Positions 1 through 10,893 of a stretch of DNA of 53,099 bases are shown here, in pieces. How positions within the stretch are numbered: the first letter of the stretch is position 1; each line of letters starts with the position of its first letter. Source of the DNA: Branchiostoma floridae (Eukaryota; Chordata; Leptocardii; Amphioxiformes; Branchiostomatidae); assembly GCF_000003815.2 (NCBI RefSeq), contig NW_023365751.1, positions 185,666-238,764 of the forward strand. Direction: 5' to 3'. The position numbers and the translations under genes are program-made. The notes beneath the pieces are model-generated. The model saw only the letters and a program-made list of their open reading frames with translations, had not been told where the DNA came from and did no database searches.

Positions 1-370
1 AAAAGGGGAGCTATGTCTTAGCAGTGTCTCTACGTAGAGTTTGGTTACGGTTTACGTAAAACAGGTCACTAGTATATTGTTTTGCTGACGGGATTTTCTG
101 TAGTTACATGAGATTTTTAGTGTGGGAGCATGAAATGGCCCGAGACATGTCATGAAGTTTCTCTCCCCTTGACTTCGCGAGAGAAAATACGCAGGTGTTT
201 ACCTGCGTTGTCCTCTTACAGTATTGTGCATGTGTCCAAACGCATGACCACTTTCGATAACAATTTGATTGAAATGACATTGTGGGCCGTTTTCATAGCG
301 AACTCCATACTTCAGATGTGTAAAGTATGCTATATTTCTTACACCAGTGTTCTCCTCTTGTATTCCACAG
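1..370. other. Probable relic of the decayed RecQ intron
   Basis: Precedes the decayed exon 2. No trace of the Walker-A exon could be read here; nothing else recognised. Confidence 0.4.
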
Positions 371-961
371 GGGCGGAGGGTTCAGAACCGGGGTCAAGAC
401 TCTCACACAGCTACTGAGGAGATAAGGATAGACATCCTGTCATCACTGTGTTATGGATTCCAACACAATTACTGTTTCAGAGTCATCCAATCGGCCTAAT
501 TGTACCTTCAAGTTATGACATTGAAAAGGAGTTCGGATAGATGCTTGTAGCAGAAAAAAAATTGTCAAAATATTTCAGAGGGTCTGTCACAAGAAGAGAC
601 TTGTTGTGACTTAAGTGGAGATTCTTCAACATTACCTTAGAATGAATCACTGGACCAAGTCTCTTACATCAGAACTCTAAGACGAACTATTACAATTTAT
701 AGCAATTCGTCGTCTACAAATCAGCTATATATCATGTTAAGAGAACCACTACAAACAGTGATGAGATTTCTTGGAGGAGATGCATCCCATTATGTACAAC
801 TTTAATGTAGTTACTCAGGATTTTGGTCTGGCTACAACTGAAAGAATTGTTGATTCTTGTGCTACCTTCGCCTTCCTAACAAGAGAAGACATTATGACAG
901 ACATTGGGTTGTGGAATGAAGTAGTCAATATGGTCTTCACAAACATTTCAGGACTGTATAG
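371..961 (+). pseudogene. Decayed RecQ-like helicase exon 2, internally deleted
   Basis: Begins after ttccacag at the same exon border as the intact gene (GGGCGGAGGGTTCAG against GGGTAAAGAGTTCAG). It matches TATEDIRKDILSSLC, then loses motifs IV-VI and resumes at TCCDLSGDSSTLP. It finishes with MYNFNVVT, LTREDIMTDIGLWNE and VVNMVF. Several stops and frameshifts occur. It lies in opposite orientation to the intact gene at 15,122-17,462 and has no helicase core. Confidence 0.9.
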
Positions 962-1026
962 AGGAATGCATATTTGTATACAGATCAAACTGCCTTACAG
1001 ACCATAATATATTCTGCTGATGCCTC

Positions 1027-1555
1027 CCTAAGCACTGAGTTACAAACTTATATACAAAATTTATGAGTACACACAATGCGTGTATACAAACCAGACTATC
1101 TTGCAGACTATGATTATACATGTATTCAGATAATACTTGCCTAAGCACTGAGTTACAAACTTATATACAAAATGTATGAGTACACACGTGTGTATACAAA
1201 CCAGACTATCTTGCAGACTATGATTATACATGTATTCAGATAATACTTGCCTAAGCACTGAGTTACAAACTTATATACAAAATGTATGAGTACACACAAT
1301 GCGTGTATAAAAACCAGACTATCTTGCAGACTATGATTATATTCAGATAATACTTGCCTAAGCACTGAGTTACAAACTTATTTACAAAATGTATGAGTAC
1401 ACACAATGCGTGTATACAAACCAGACTATGTTGCAGATATCATATTCAATTAATGCTTGACTATGACTAAGTACTGAGTTACGGTCGGTATGCAGTATAC
1501 ATAATGTATGTGTGCATACTAACCAAGCTATTATACAGACTGTAGTGTATATGAT
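1027..1555. repeat. ~110-bp tandem repeat, four copies plus a degenerate fifth
   Basis: Units start with CCTAAGCACTGAGTTAC at 1,027, 1,140, 1,250 and 1,357, spaced 113, 110 and 107 bp. A decayed fifth (CTAAGTACTGAGTTACGG) starts near 1,468. The array directly follows the RecQ-like relic. Length differences come from the ACACAATGCG and TACATGTATT parts. Confidence 0.92.
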
Positions 1556-2273
1556 AGAAATGCATGGCAAATAAACATCTGCTTTGAGACTCGCTAATGC
1601 TTATGTATATGTGTCCCAGCATGATGATAGGACTTTGTCAAGACACCTGTAAGTTATAAGCTGTGTTTGTTGACTCAATCCATGGAATATGTACCCTTAA
1701 AGATACATCCCCCACCCCCTAAAATGAGCAAAAAACATAATGGGATGACCTGTTTGTTTTTATACCTCCCCTACTACTACTAACAGTTCTTGCCAGGGTC
1801 TTCTGTGATTCCCATCATAGATCCAGCTCTCATTGGCTGCTCTGCTTCTAGTGTGATGCCTTTGGGGAGCCTGGCATGCTGTATTCTACAAAATGATATG
1901 TAAAAATGATAAAGAGGATTATATAAAATGCATGTACCTTAAACTGTATATCAGGGCAGTAGTAGGCAATTGGAAAATATTGTTCATGCAATGCTATCCT
2001 TATCTGATACCATGAATTGCAGTACTAGTGAAATGTACTTCTGTCAGTTCACATCAGTATGTCTATAGACAACAAAACTACCAGGTTGGCTCTTGATCCA
2101 GTTAAAGAGAAAAAAAAAAAAACAATCAGCAACTTATTTGTTGCAGTGTTTGTCAGCTTAACTGTAAAACTTCTGATTCATTTGTGTTTTTTTACAAGGA
2201 GGGTGACAAGATGTAGAGACAGGTTTCAAGTGACAAGAACGCTTAGGAATACACATGCAGATACCTTATACTC
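1556..2273. other. Non-coding, nothing recognised
   Basis: AT-rich sequence between the tandem array and the 3' end of the DUF6589-like gene. No coding, RNA or repeat structure could be supported; an A12 tract lies near 2,110. Confidence 0.4.
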
Positions 2274-3737
2274 TCATACAAGACGCTGTCGCCTTCCCAG
2301 CTTTTCCTTCTGTCCGATCATCCATGCAGTCATCTTCTTCATGTCGATGTTGTGATGTCTTGACTGCATGCAGGTAGGGAAAGTACGGTATAGCCTTCCA
2401 GGAATGACCACAAAAGGTTGCTCTGTTTTCATCTCTTCAACCAGCATGTGGATTTCCTCCTGCATGTTAGGTACTGTGTGCTTTCCTATGCCTCTGTATG
2501 ACACTAGATCTGTGTCGAATGTGTCAAGTACATCTTGAAGTATCTTGAGGCTTCGCCCTTCTCTTGCTATTGTCTTGGAGGTCATGTTCGGCCCTAGTCT
2601 GGAGAGCCCTTCTTTCACTTTCTTGTTCAAGAACTCCATGTGTAAGTCTTTCGGAATGTTCTTACCAGGCAGCCCATGTGTATTGATTGTTTTATTGTGC
2701 AGGATTGACGCAGAAAGTCGGGGAGTCAGCAGTGCTTTGTGTTGTGATATGTATCTAAATGCCAAGTCCTTGTAGTGTGTATGCTTGTTCTGGTAATATT
2801 GAATCATGTCAAACTTCCAGTTCCTGAGTATTCTGCTGCCATCTCCTTCATTCACTGAATCCTTCTTAACCATGTCAAATAACCCCTCCCTTAACACAGA
2901 GCAGTTGTAGTTATATTTGAAGTCTTCCTTCTTACTACTTTCTGACATCTGTACATCTTCTGTATGTGCTTCAGTTTGGTTGTCAGTACTTGGCATGTTT
3001 TCTCCATCTCTCTCCTCGAAGACTTCCTCACCTCCCTGTCCAAGTACTTCTACTCTGCTCCACACACATTGTTCCCGGTGTCTCCTCAAACATACACCAT
3101 CCCTGGCATAGTTTTTTGGGCATCCAGGGAAACCACAGGGAACTCTGCCTTCTGGCACATCCGCACCTCCCACTGCAGCCTGTCTGGTTTCGATGTCGCT
3201 GACAATGGCATGTGTGTTAAAGGTCGGCAGGATATGCTGGTCAATCACCTTGGCAACGACCGTCCTCAAATAGGAGCTTCTTCTCTCTCGTGTGTCTGTT
3301 TCAATGCCTCTCGGGGCAAGTGATGGTCTCCCTTTCATGTTTGACATGTCAAGGCTCTCCATCACTGCCAGGATAAGGTAGCCTGAGGAAACAAAGTTCA
3401 GAAACTCGCGATTTGGGTTGAAAGAGTCCTTGGTTGACTTTGTAACATTTCTTCGATCAAACCTGTTCCTCAGCTGAAACAATGTGCCCTTTTCTGTGGC
3501 TGATCTAGGGTCATAATAAGCATTGTAAACATCTTGCAAAGCTGTCACATGTGCATGCCACTCTGCTGTTACAAGTTCAAGACCCTCAAGCCTGTCTGCT
3601 GCAGTTGCCCCATCTGCTCTAGCATCCTGGGATTCCACCCCTCGCATGTTTGATAGGCCATCACCTTCCTGGGATTCCACCCCTCGCATGTTTGATAGGC
3701 CATCACCTTCCAGTGGAAGCTTCATCCCGTGTGGCAC
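2274..3737 (-). CDS. DUF6589-like gene exon 2, 3' part with C2HC zinc finger (other frame)
   Basis: Reads on in a second frame from HEYQKYVPHGMKLPLEGDGL. Family features: EGDGLSNMRGVESQ..ARADG, RLEGLELVTAEWHAHVTALQ, GTLFQLRNRFDRRNV, then an inserted zinc finger CGFPGCPKN..VCLRRHREQC, and the terminal VVIPGRLYRTFPTCMQ...MKKMTAWMIGQKEK. The 14-residue EGDGLSNMRGVESQ is present twice in a row (42-bp duplication at about 3,632-3,715), which is not a normal family feature. The displayed start at 3,737 is GTG, so this is not an independent gene. Confidence 0.78.
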   Translation of the reverse strand: MPHGMKLPLEGDGLSNMRGVESQEGDGLSNMRGVESQDARADGATAADRLEGLELVTAEWHAHVTALQDVYNAYYDPRSATEKGTLFQLRNRFDRRNVTKSTKDSFNPNREFLNFVSSGYLILAVMESLDMSNMKGRPSLAPRGIETDTRERRSSYLRTVVAKVIDQHILPTFNTHAIVSDIETRQAAVGGADVPEGRVPCGFPGCPKNYARDGVCLRRHREQCVWSRVEVLGQGGEEVFEERDGENMPSTDNQTEAHTEDVQMSESSKKEDFKYNYNCSVLREGLFDMVKKDSVNEGDGSRILRNWKFDMIQYYQNKHTHYKDLAFRYISQHKALLTPRLSASILHNKTINTHGLPGKNIPKDLHMEFLNKKVKEGLSRLGPNMTSKTIAREGRSLKILQDVLDTFDTDLVSYRGIGKHTVPNMQEEIHMLVEEMKTEQPFVVIPGRLYRTFPTCMQSRHHNIDMKKMTAWMIGQKEKLGRRQRLV

Positions 3738-6049
3738 ATACTTTTGATACTCATGTACTCAGGTACAACATGTGATTTTAGTTTTGCCTGCTCAGAATAC
3801 ATGTGTGGGATGTGTTCTGTGACACAGTCTTTGAAGTACTTATTGAAAAATGGCATGTTCTCTACCACTTTTCTGGAGGCAATAGTTACCATATCCTCTC
3901 TCATGGAGGAGCGGTCTTCCTTACTTGGCAAAAACTCTTGGAGGGGGACAGTCAGTATATCGGCAATGGGTTGGTCATCAGGTAGGTCTTGTACATTGAC
4001 CCGGTCTAAGGACGCATACGCATGTACGAAATGGTGATCAATGTTGCTGTTTTGGGAGGTTTTATGGCGGACCCTTTGGCATATGTCTACATTGTCGAAG
4101 GTGAAGCTAATACCTGGGCCACTGCTGTCTCCACTGTTCTTGTGTAAAGGCAAAGCATCACTGCTGTTTCCTGCCTGTCTTCTGCCGCCCACTCTTCCTC
4201 CAGCTTCACTCATGTGTACCTCTTCACTTCTGACGCCTTCTCTCCCTCCACCTTCACTCCTCATGTGTACGTCTTCACTTCTGTCGCCCTCCCTCTCTCC
4301 ACCTTCACTCCTCATGTGTGTGTCTTCACTTCTGTCGCCCTCCCTCTCTCCACCTTCACTCCTCATGTGTACGTCTTCACTTCTGTCGGCATCCCTCTCT
4401 CCACCTTCACTCCTCATGTGTGTGTCTTCACTTCTGTCGCCCTCCCTCTCTCCACCTTCACTCCTCATGTGTGTGTCTTCACTTCTGTCGCCCTCCCTCT
4501 CTCCACCTTCACTCCTCATGTGTGTGTCTTCACTTCTGTCGCCCTCCCTCTCTCCACCTTCACTCCTCATGTGTGTGTCTTCACTTCTGTCGCCCTCCCT
4601 CTCTCCACCTTCACTCCTCATGTGTGTGTCTTCACTTCGGTCGGCATCCCTCTCTCCACCTTCACTCCTCATGTGTGTGTCTTCACTTCTGTCGCCCTCC
4701 CTCTCTCCACCTTCACTCCTCATGTGTGTGTCTTCACTTCGGTCGCCCTCCCTCTCTCCACCTTCACTCCTCATGTGTACGTCTTCACTTCTGTCGGCAT
4801 CCCTCTCTCCACCTTCACTCCTCATGTGTGTGTCTTCACTTCTGTCGGCATCCCTCTCTCCACCTTCACTCCTCATGTGTGTGTCTTCACTTCTGTCGGC
4901 ATCCCTCTCTCCACCTTCACTCCTCATGTGTACGTCTTCACTTCTGTCGGCATCCCTCTCTCCACCTTCACTCCTCATGTGTGTGTCTTCACTTCTGTCG
5001 CCCTCCCTCTCTCCACCTTCACTCCTCATGTGTGTGTCTTCACTTCTGTCGCCCTCCCTCTCTCCACCTTCACTCCTCATGTGTACGTCTTCACTTCTGT
5101 CGGCATCCCTCTCTCCACCTTCACTCCTCATGTGTGTGTCTTCACTTCTGTCGCCCTCCCTCTCTCCACCTTCACTCCTCATGTGTGTGTCTTCACTTCG
5201 GTCGCCCTCCCTCTCTCCACCTTCACTCCTCATGTGTACGTCTTCACTTCTGTCGGCATCCCTCTCTCCACCTTCACTCCTCATGTGTGTGTCTTCACTT
5301 CTGTCGGCCTCTCTCCCTCCACCTTCACTCCTCATGCGTGTGTCTTCACTTCTGTCAGCCCCTCTCTCTAACCTTTTCTTCCATACTAGCACTTCCCTGT
5401 CATAGTGTGCTGACAATTTGTCTACAGTCTGCAAGATCTTCTTGTGACTTACAGAAAGACCACATGTGTTCATTCGTTGATACAGCACTTTGGAAGCATG
5501 GCATTTGAAAAGTCCCAGTCCTTGAATGGCTTGTAGGGCAGACATTGTTCTGTTCCTGGCATACAGCAGGCAGGTAGCAGCTGTGACCATCATAGGACGT
5601 CGTCGTCCCTCTTGCTTCATCCTCCTCTTTTTACTTGCAAGGAGTGTGATCTTTCTCTTCTTTGTCCGCTTGATTGTGGTCTTAGGACTGAGGTTTGATG
5701 ATTTTGTAACTCTTGTTTTGACTGTTTCGTTGGCTGGGTTTGCTATGACTGTCAAAACTCTTGAAATGAGTGGTGCACGTTGCTGTATCTCTGCTGCTAT
5801 GCTGGATGTGTTTATGTTTGGCAGTGATTCACTGTCACAGCTCCGGAGGATGGATGGGTTTGATGTCTGACACAGGTTTTTTGCCTCTTTGTTGATATCA
5901 GACAGGATGTTGAGGATGATGTACGGTCTGATTTTTTCATGGCCACATACAGTATTTGCCACAGTTGAAAAATTTGATTTGAGAAGTGGTCTTACGATGT
6001 TTGCTACCTGTGGTCCAAGCTTTCTGTCATTTTTGCCCCCTATTGAAAC
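3722..6049 (-). CDS. DUF6589-like gene exon 2, 5' part with 23 tandem 17-residue repeats
   Basis: Starts after a strong acceptor (polypyrimidine tract then cttccag) with VSIGGKNDRKLGPQVANIV. The first ~250 residues hold a conserved block (TAATCLLYARNRTMSALQAI, GLGLFKCHASKVLYQRMNTC, GLSVSHKKILQTVDKLSAHY) seen ahead of the DUF6589 domain. Then come 23 units of 17 residues, consensus DRSED[TV]HMRSEGGER[ED][GA], strongly charged and presumably disordered. It resumes with VNVQDLPDDQPIADILTVPL and HIPHMYSEQAKLKSHVVPEY. It runs into TGA at 3,722, immediately after the putative 8-bp duplication. Confidence 0.78.
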   Translation of the reverse strand, partial: VSIGGKNDRKLGPQVANIVRPLLKSNFSTVANTVCGHEKIRPYIILNILSDINKEAKNLCQTSNPSILRSCDSESLPNINTSSIAAEIQQRAPLISRVLTVIANPANETVKTRVTKSSNLSPKTTIKRTKKRKITLLASKKRRMKQEGRRRPMMVTAATCLLYARNRTMSALQAIQGLGLFKCHASKVLYQRMNTCGLSVSHKKILQTVDKLSAHYDREVLVWKKRLERGADRSEDTRMRSEGGGREADRSEDTHMRSEGGERDADRSEDVHMRSEGGEREGDRSEDTHMRSEGGEREGDRSEDTHMRSEGGERDADRSEDVHMRSEGGEREGDRSEDTHMRSEGGEREGDRSEDTHMRSEGGERDADRSEDVHMRSEGGERDADRSEDTHMRSEGGERDADRSEDTHMRSEGGERDADRSEDVHMRSEGGEREGDRSEDTHMRSEGGEREGDRSEDTHMRSEGGERDADRSEDTHMRSEGGEREGDRSEDTHMRSEGGEREGDRSEDTHMRSEGGEREGDRSEDTHMRSEGGEREGDRSEDTHMRSEGGERDADRSEDVHMRSEGGEREGDRSEDTHMRSEGGEREGDRSEDVHMRSEGGGREGVRSEEVHMSEAGGRVGGRRQAGNSSDALPLHKNSGDSSGPGISFTFDNVDICQRVRHKTSQNSNIDHHFVHAYASLDRVNVQDLPDDQPIADILTVPLQEFLPSKEDRSSMREDMVTIASRKVVENMPFFNKYFKDCVTEHIPHMYSEQAKLKSHVVPEYMSIKSMCHTG
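4195..5370. repeat. 51-bp coding minisatellite, 23 units
   Basis: 23 near-identical 51-bp units inside the DUF6589-like exon. Unit variants alternate (GDRSEDT, ADRSEDV, ADRSEDT), with a three-unit order ADRSEDV-GDRSEDT-GDRSEDT repeated early in the array, so it grew by multi-unit duplication. Because 51 is divisible by 3, several plus-strand frames stay open too; these are not genes. Confidence 0.95.
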
Positions 6050-6639
6050 CTGGAAGAAAAAAGGACAGTTAGAAATCCTGCATGATCAATACATATAGAA
6101 AACTATCATAACTTATACTCACAACATATAAATTCATCTTAAACTAACCAGGCAGCTATAACTTCATTGGGAATGAAATCATAGGGAGCTTGTTGCCAAA
6201 CTCAAAGATCAACATGAAACAAAAACAAAAAAAAAACAAGTTGCATACACTGCAATTATTAACAATATAATTAAAAAGATTCCTCAGAATCTTAACTCTG
6301 TCAACCATCATTTCCTTACAAGATAACAATGCTACATATATAGTATAGTAAAAGTTAGATATGATGATCTTTCACTTGAACTCAAAGAGCAGCGTGCATA
6401 CTACTACTGTCGTGTAGTCCACCGTGTGTCAGTAAGATGCTGTTAAGACGTACAAATAAGCTTATCACACTACTGTATTCAAGTCGAGTCGCTACAGATC
6501 CGAGTTTTTAGTTTTCGAGGGGATATTCCCATTAATTCATACTGGGTATGAAAATGTCGCCACCCTATCCGCAAATCTATAGGCATTTCAATGTTGAACT
6601 ATCGATAATACAGTAGTTGTCAAAATCGCCTAATATCAT

Positions 6640-6965
6640 TTTTTGCTCCGCAAAAATGTGTTTTACAATCCATGAATTTTCTACCGACACCAGGAAAATA
6701 AAGATGTGGTCAGAGACGAAATCAGGTTTGGCGGAACACAACAATTTATTCCTCAAACGGGAAATCAATCGAATATGTATATCAGTTTGAGTTACCCACG
6801 AAGCAATAACACAAATGACGTCAACAGGTTTTGGTGGTAATCCCCATGGGAATACACAGCACGTCAATCAGCTAATGGTCCAATTACATCAATATTATGA
6901 CATTGTCCAACATGAGAAAATACAAACAAAATTGTTTACATGGTAAAGCTTACAAATCTAACCAC
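6640..6965 (+). repeat. Segment R, copy 1 (326 bp)
   Basis: Identical by eye, without indels, to 11,770-12,095. Its first bases form a short palindrome, TTTTTGC-TCC-GCAAAAA. Sequence diverges abruptly at both edges. Confidence 0.95.
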
Positions 6966-8084
6966 AGAGCTAAGATAAACAACACAAAAAAAATGCTGAG
7001 GAACCACAGTTGAAATGCTTAAATTAGCAAAAGAAAGACAGAGAACAAGCATAAAATGTGCAACGAAATCCTTAATCGACCGTTCAGACTGAAAGGTTAA
7101 TTAGATAAGAAAGAAAACAGCTAAAGTGGACAAACAGGTAATGTCGAAGTCAATCACGGTATGTATGAAACAGAAGTGTTGACGTACAAATGGATGACTA
7201 GATATGTTGTCTAAGCGATCAACATGTTAACTACACGTCAATAGCTGCTAGTACTAGGAGGATTGAAGATGAAGCTTTACTATACCTAGCCGCTGGTGAC
7301 TGCCTATGGTAAGGCTGATACGGAAACAAGCAAATTCAAAATGATATTTGGACAACATCGGATTCCTCAATAACGGTAAAGGCAATGCTGTACAAGGCTG
7401 TAGGGCGTATCTTCCGCCAAGGTTAATAGTGGAGCTACATGTATAGACAAAAACGCGTACGTCACTAACGTCCTATACTTTTTAGAGGCGTACAATCACA
7501 GGATAATATAACGTACTTAATGCACCTTTCTACGGCCTAATCTAAAACTTGAAGTAGATATATTCTGATATGGGTCTGGATACAGCTATCTGTTGCATAC
7601 TATACTTGTCTCATTCATTTGAAAGTCGCAAGATATAGGCTACTATGTGCCTTTTATGGCTGAGTCATAAAGGAAGTTGCAACTAAGCCGTGTTTATTGT
7701 CAACGCTGAACTGTGAGTGCGCAGAAGGAATTTCAAGAGAGGAACTTATGAAATAGGCACGTTGACCGGTGTATTGGACGACAGAGCTGTCAAATGGAAT
7801 GCCCAAACTTCATGGCTGTTTGAAATCGAGAATAGTGCCGCAATGCCGGCTACCCCAACCCTAACTCCCGTAGGAGGGGGGAGGTAGGATTTACCCATTG
7901 CTGTAAACGGCAGGACAGGTGTTTACTCACCTTAAGTAGGAATTGTCAAGAAGTTAATGTATAGGTCCAGTTTGTTCCGGTACAAGTGCGTATTATCTAT
8001 TGTATATTCTAGAATCGTTGAATATAAGCACTAGACATAAGATGAGGAAGAGGCAACCTGATGATCACTTTTACAGACCTTAGA

Positions 8085-8185
8085 CTAGTGTCATTGTATT
8101 AATTGACTTATCAATGTTGCCATACAATTGTATCATGTACAAATGTCATGCAATAAAGTTCATTATTTCATTCATTCTTCTCCTA
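8085..8185 (+). mobile_element. LINE 3' tail relic
   Basis: TTGCCATACAATTG ... GCAATAAAGTTCATT followed by degenerate TTCATTCATTC, matching the 3' end at 46,505-46,566 (TTGCCATACATTGTACC ... GCAATAAAATTCATTC). Confidence 0.65.
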
Positions 8186-9964
8186 CAGCTTCAAGATTAG
8201 ATAAGCCGCTTATTGTGAAAACAGTACATGTAAAGCGATGGAACAATGTAACTAATACTAGTAGCACTTACATGGGAACATGATATAGTGCATGGCGGAG
8301 TGGGAAGGCGTTAACATGGTGCCGACCGAAACTGACACCTGCAGTGAATTATTTACGAGAAAATTTCTTAATACTATATCAGTCGGGAAGGTCCATGTTC
8401 ATAAACCAATGGTACAAGTATCAGTCGCAGCAGAAAACAAAATGTCTATATGTGAGACAGTTAGTGCAGCCAGTTGTGAGGGCCCAGGTGCTAGATGAAG
8501 CGGACTCTGCCTGCAGATGAAACTGTAGACTCGGTCGTTGACAGGATGTCCGTGCAGGAGGTTTGGACTGGGGACAGGCGGGTGTCCAGGCCCGTACACA
8601 TTTGGGGCTCCGCGGCATCGGGTCAGTGGGCTGTCAGGCGGGGCACCAGCCGTCCTCCGGTGAGAGGTGTTCCGAAATGCCTGTCGAAAGGGCCTCGGGC
8701 TCGCAATACATGGAAATGAAGTATAAAACAAAATCATTAAATGTATTCCGAAAAGAGTGTTCCTGTCCGAGAATAATATATATATAATAATAAATTTTTT
8801 ATATACCACAACAATCTAGAAATCGGCTCATTTCAATTGGAGCCTTGACAAAAATGGGAGATAATGTGTTGTGTTTAGTATCGCGCGCATAGCGAACTGA
8901 AGATAGGCAGTTCATCTGGGAGAATCCAGTGAAACAAAGACTTTCTCGAATTTGAAATAAAAAATTGTCTGATTTTGGTGTTATAAGCTCTTAGCAGAAT
9001 GTATGATACAAGATAAAGTCCAAGTAATCCGTAAAGTATTATTGTAGGTGAATAGATAATACGTCAGGGTTTTAAGATTTTTCGCACCTTGCTATACTCT
9101 CTGGTTATACCGTGGCTGTATAGCGGCAAAGGTTTCGGTTTCAATGTTGACGGGTTGTCAATTTAAAGCCCACACAACTTCTGACGGTCTGAACAGAACA
9201 CGATTGGAATGTCTGCCTTACATGGCGAGACGAGCAAATGCAATTTTTATCCAATAGATGATGATTTAGATACATTGAACTAAATGTCGGAGGGAAGAAG
9301 AGGCATCCTACACACTTCTCCCCGCGACATTGGCCGTGTTCGAAACAGTGCAGTCGAATAACTGCATTGCGCAGAGACAAAACATGTGCCGAAAGGATTG
9401 ATTGTCACCGCTCTTGAATTTGACAGGTCCTGGTAGACGACAGGACAATTGCCAGCGGGAGCCTTTCACACTGTTGTACCTGGCGGCTTTTGGCGCCTGT
9501 AAATTTATTAAGTGGCAACCGTCGATTACAAAGAGATGTCGGCATCACGATGGGGTGGCTTTGGTACAATTAGATTTACGCCGTGGGCACACAGATCGAA
9601 GAGAAATGACTACCGGACACGGGAGGTTCATGTTAATTCCATGTGTTTCAAACGCATAATGTGAATGAGCGTATACATCGTGCTCTCAGAAAGCACTGCA
9701 ACAGCAGCGTAGCAAAATGAAACGCAATATGGACGGCATAGATCCACCAGGTAAATTATTTCGAATTAGTAATGCAGAGGAAATTATGAGGAAAAACCTG
9801 GGGGGGGGAGGGTTAACATTGACCAAGGAGGGCTCGATGTCGAAACAAGGAACCGCACAATTTGACCGCGCGTTGACGAGTGACCAGTTGTCCCTCGTTT
9901 CCCGTTATCTGTCGGGTAATTAAATAATATACTTCGACTATATCTGTGATATTTTTATATGTAT

Positions 9965-10055
9965 ATATGTTTTGACTTGTTGTGACCCGTACTTAGCTCG
10001 GTTGGGCAAGCATGTACACTAAGTGTCTTCATTCATTCATTCAATATATGGACCA
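9965..10055 (+). mobile_element. Retroposon 3' tail with (ATTC)n
   Basis: TTGACTTGTTGTGACCCGTA ... GGGCAAGCATGTACACTAAG followed by TTCATTCATTCATTC. Typical LINE end; the body is not recognisable. Confidence 0.55.
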
Positions 10056-10465
10056 ATGAGATCGCGCCACGTATTTGCCTAGTTTCAGGGAACCTGTCTT
10101 GATTACGAAGACGCCGGAATTACTATCATTGTTGAGAGAATTTTGGAAATGAACAGAATAAGTGCATCGGGGTGTTATGGCAAACCTCTCGATGTTAGAT
10201 TCATATATAAAATGCACTGGGGTAATTCTGGCTCCCCACGCGAGCTGGGTTCCTACTAATAAGCGAGTAGAGCAGAGGTACCAAGTATGTAAAGAGAGCA
10301 ATTGGAGGCCCTATAAAAACAAGGCATCGGCTAGTCTATAATGGCATTTGTAAACAAACGGTTAGCGGACGTGAAAAAACAGAGCTTGGCAATACTCAAT
10401 TGTCTGCAAGATAAATTGAAAGAAAAAAAAAATACAATATGTCGCATGTCGATAAATTCAGAATG

Positions 10466-10893
10466 TTAAGAACTGCGCCATACGGACAGAACAAATCGTC
10501 CGCCAGCACATATACAAGTAACGATAATTGTGCCTCACGAACAGAACAAAATCGCCTGCCGGCACATATAAAAATAATGATAATTGTGCCTCACGGGCAG
10601 AACAAAATCGCCTGCCGGCACATATAAAAATAATGATAATTGAGCCTCACGGACAGAACAAAATCGTCTGCCGGCACATATACAAGTAATAATAATTGTG
10701 CCTCACGGGCAGAACAAAATCGCCTGCCGGCACATATAAAAATAATGATAATTGTGCCTCACGGGCAGAACAAAATCGTCTGCCGGCACATATACAAGTA
10801 ATAATAATTGTGCCTCACGGACAGAACAAATTCGTCTGCCGGCACATATAAATTTAATAATACTTCGCCACACGGACAGAATAAATCGTCTGC
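10466..10893. repeat. 56-bp tandem repeat, about 7.5 copies
   Basis: Unit core CAGAACAAAATCG(T/C)CTGCCGGCACATATA followed by an AT-rich part (AATAATGATAATTG) and GCCTCACGG. Copies differ by single bases. There are no unique spacers. Confidence 0.92.

Noticed and set aside
4041-5508. Three long plus-strand open frames (385-454 codons) of Ser/Pro/Leu/Cys repeats
   Set aside because: They are antisense shadows of the 51-bp coding minisatellite; a unit length divisible by 3 keeps every frame open. The minus frame has conserved flanking domains.
6577-6867. 96-codon minus-strand frame repeated at 11,767-11,997
   Set aside because: The repetition is at DNA level (segment R, identical bases), with no protein motif and no codon-biased divergence.
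8399-8809. 136-codon minus-strand frame and overlapping plus frames near 8.4-8.8 kb
   Set aside because: Overlapping frames on both strands with no conserved motif in a locally GC-rich patch of the DUF6589-like intron.
10466-10893. Possible CRISPR-like array
   Set aside because: Direct repeats adjoin without unique spacers, and the genome is animal.
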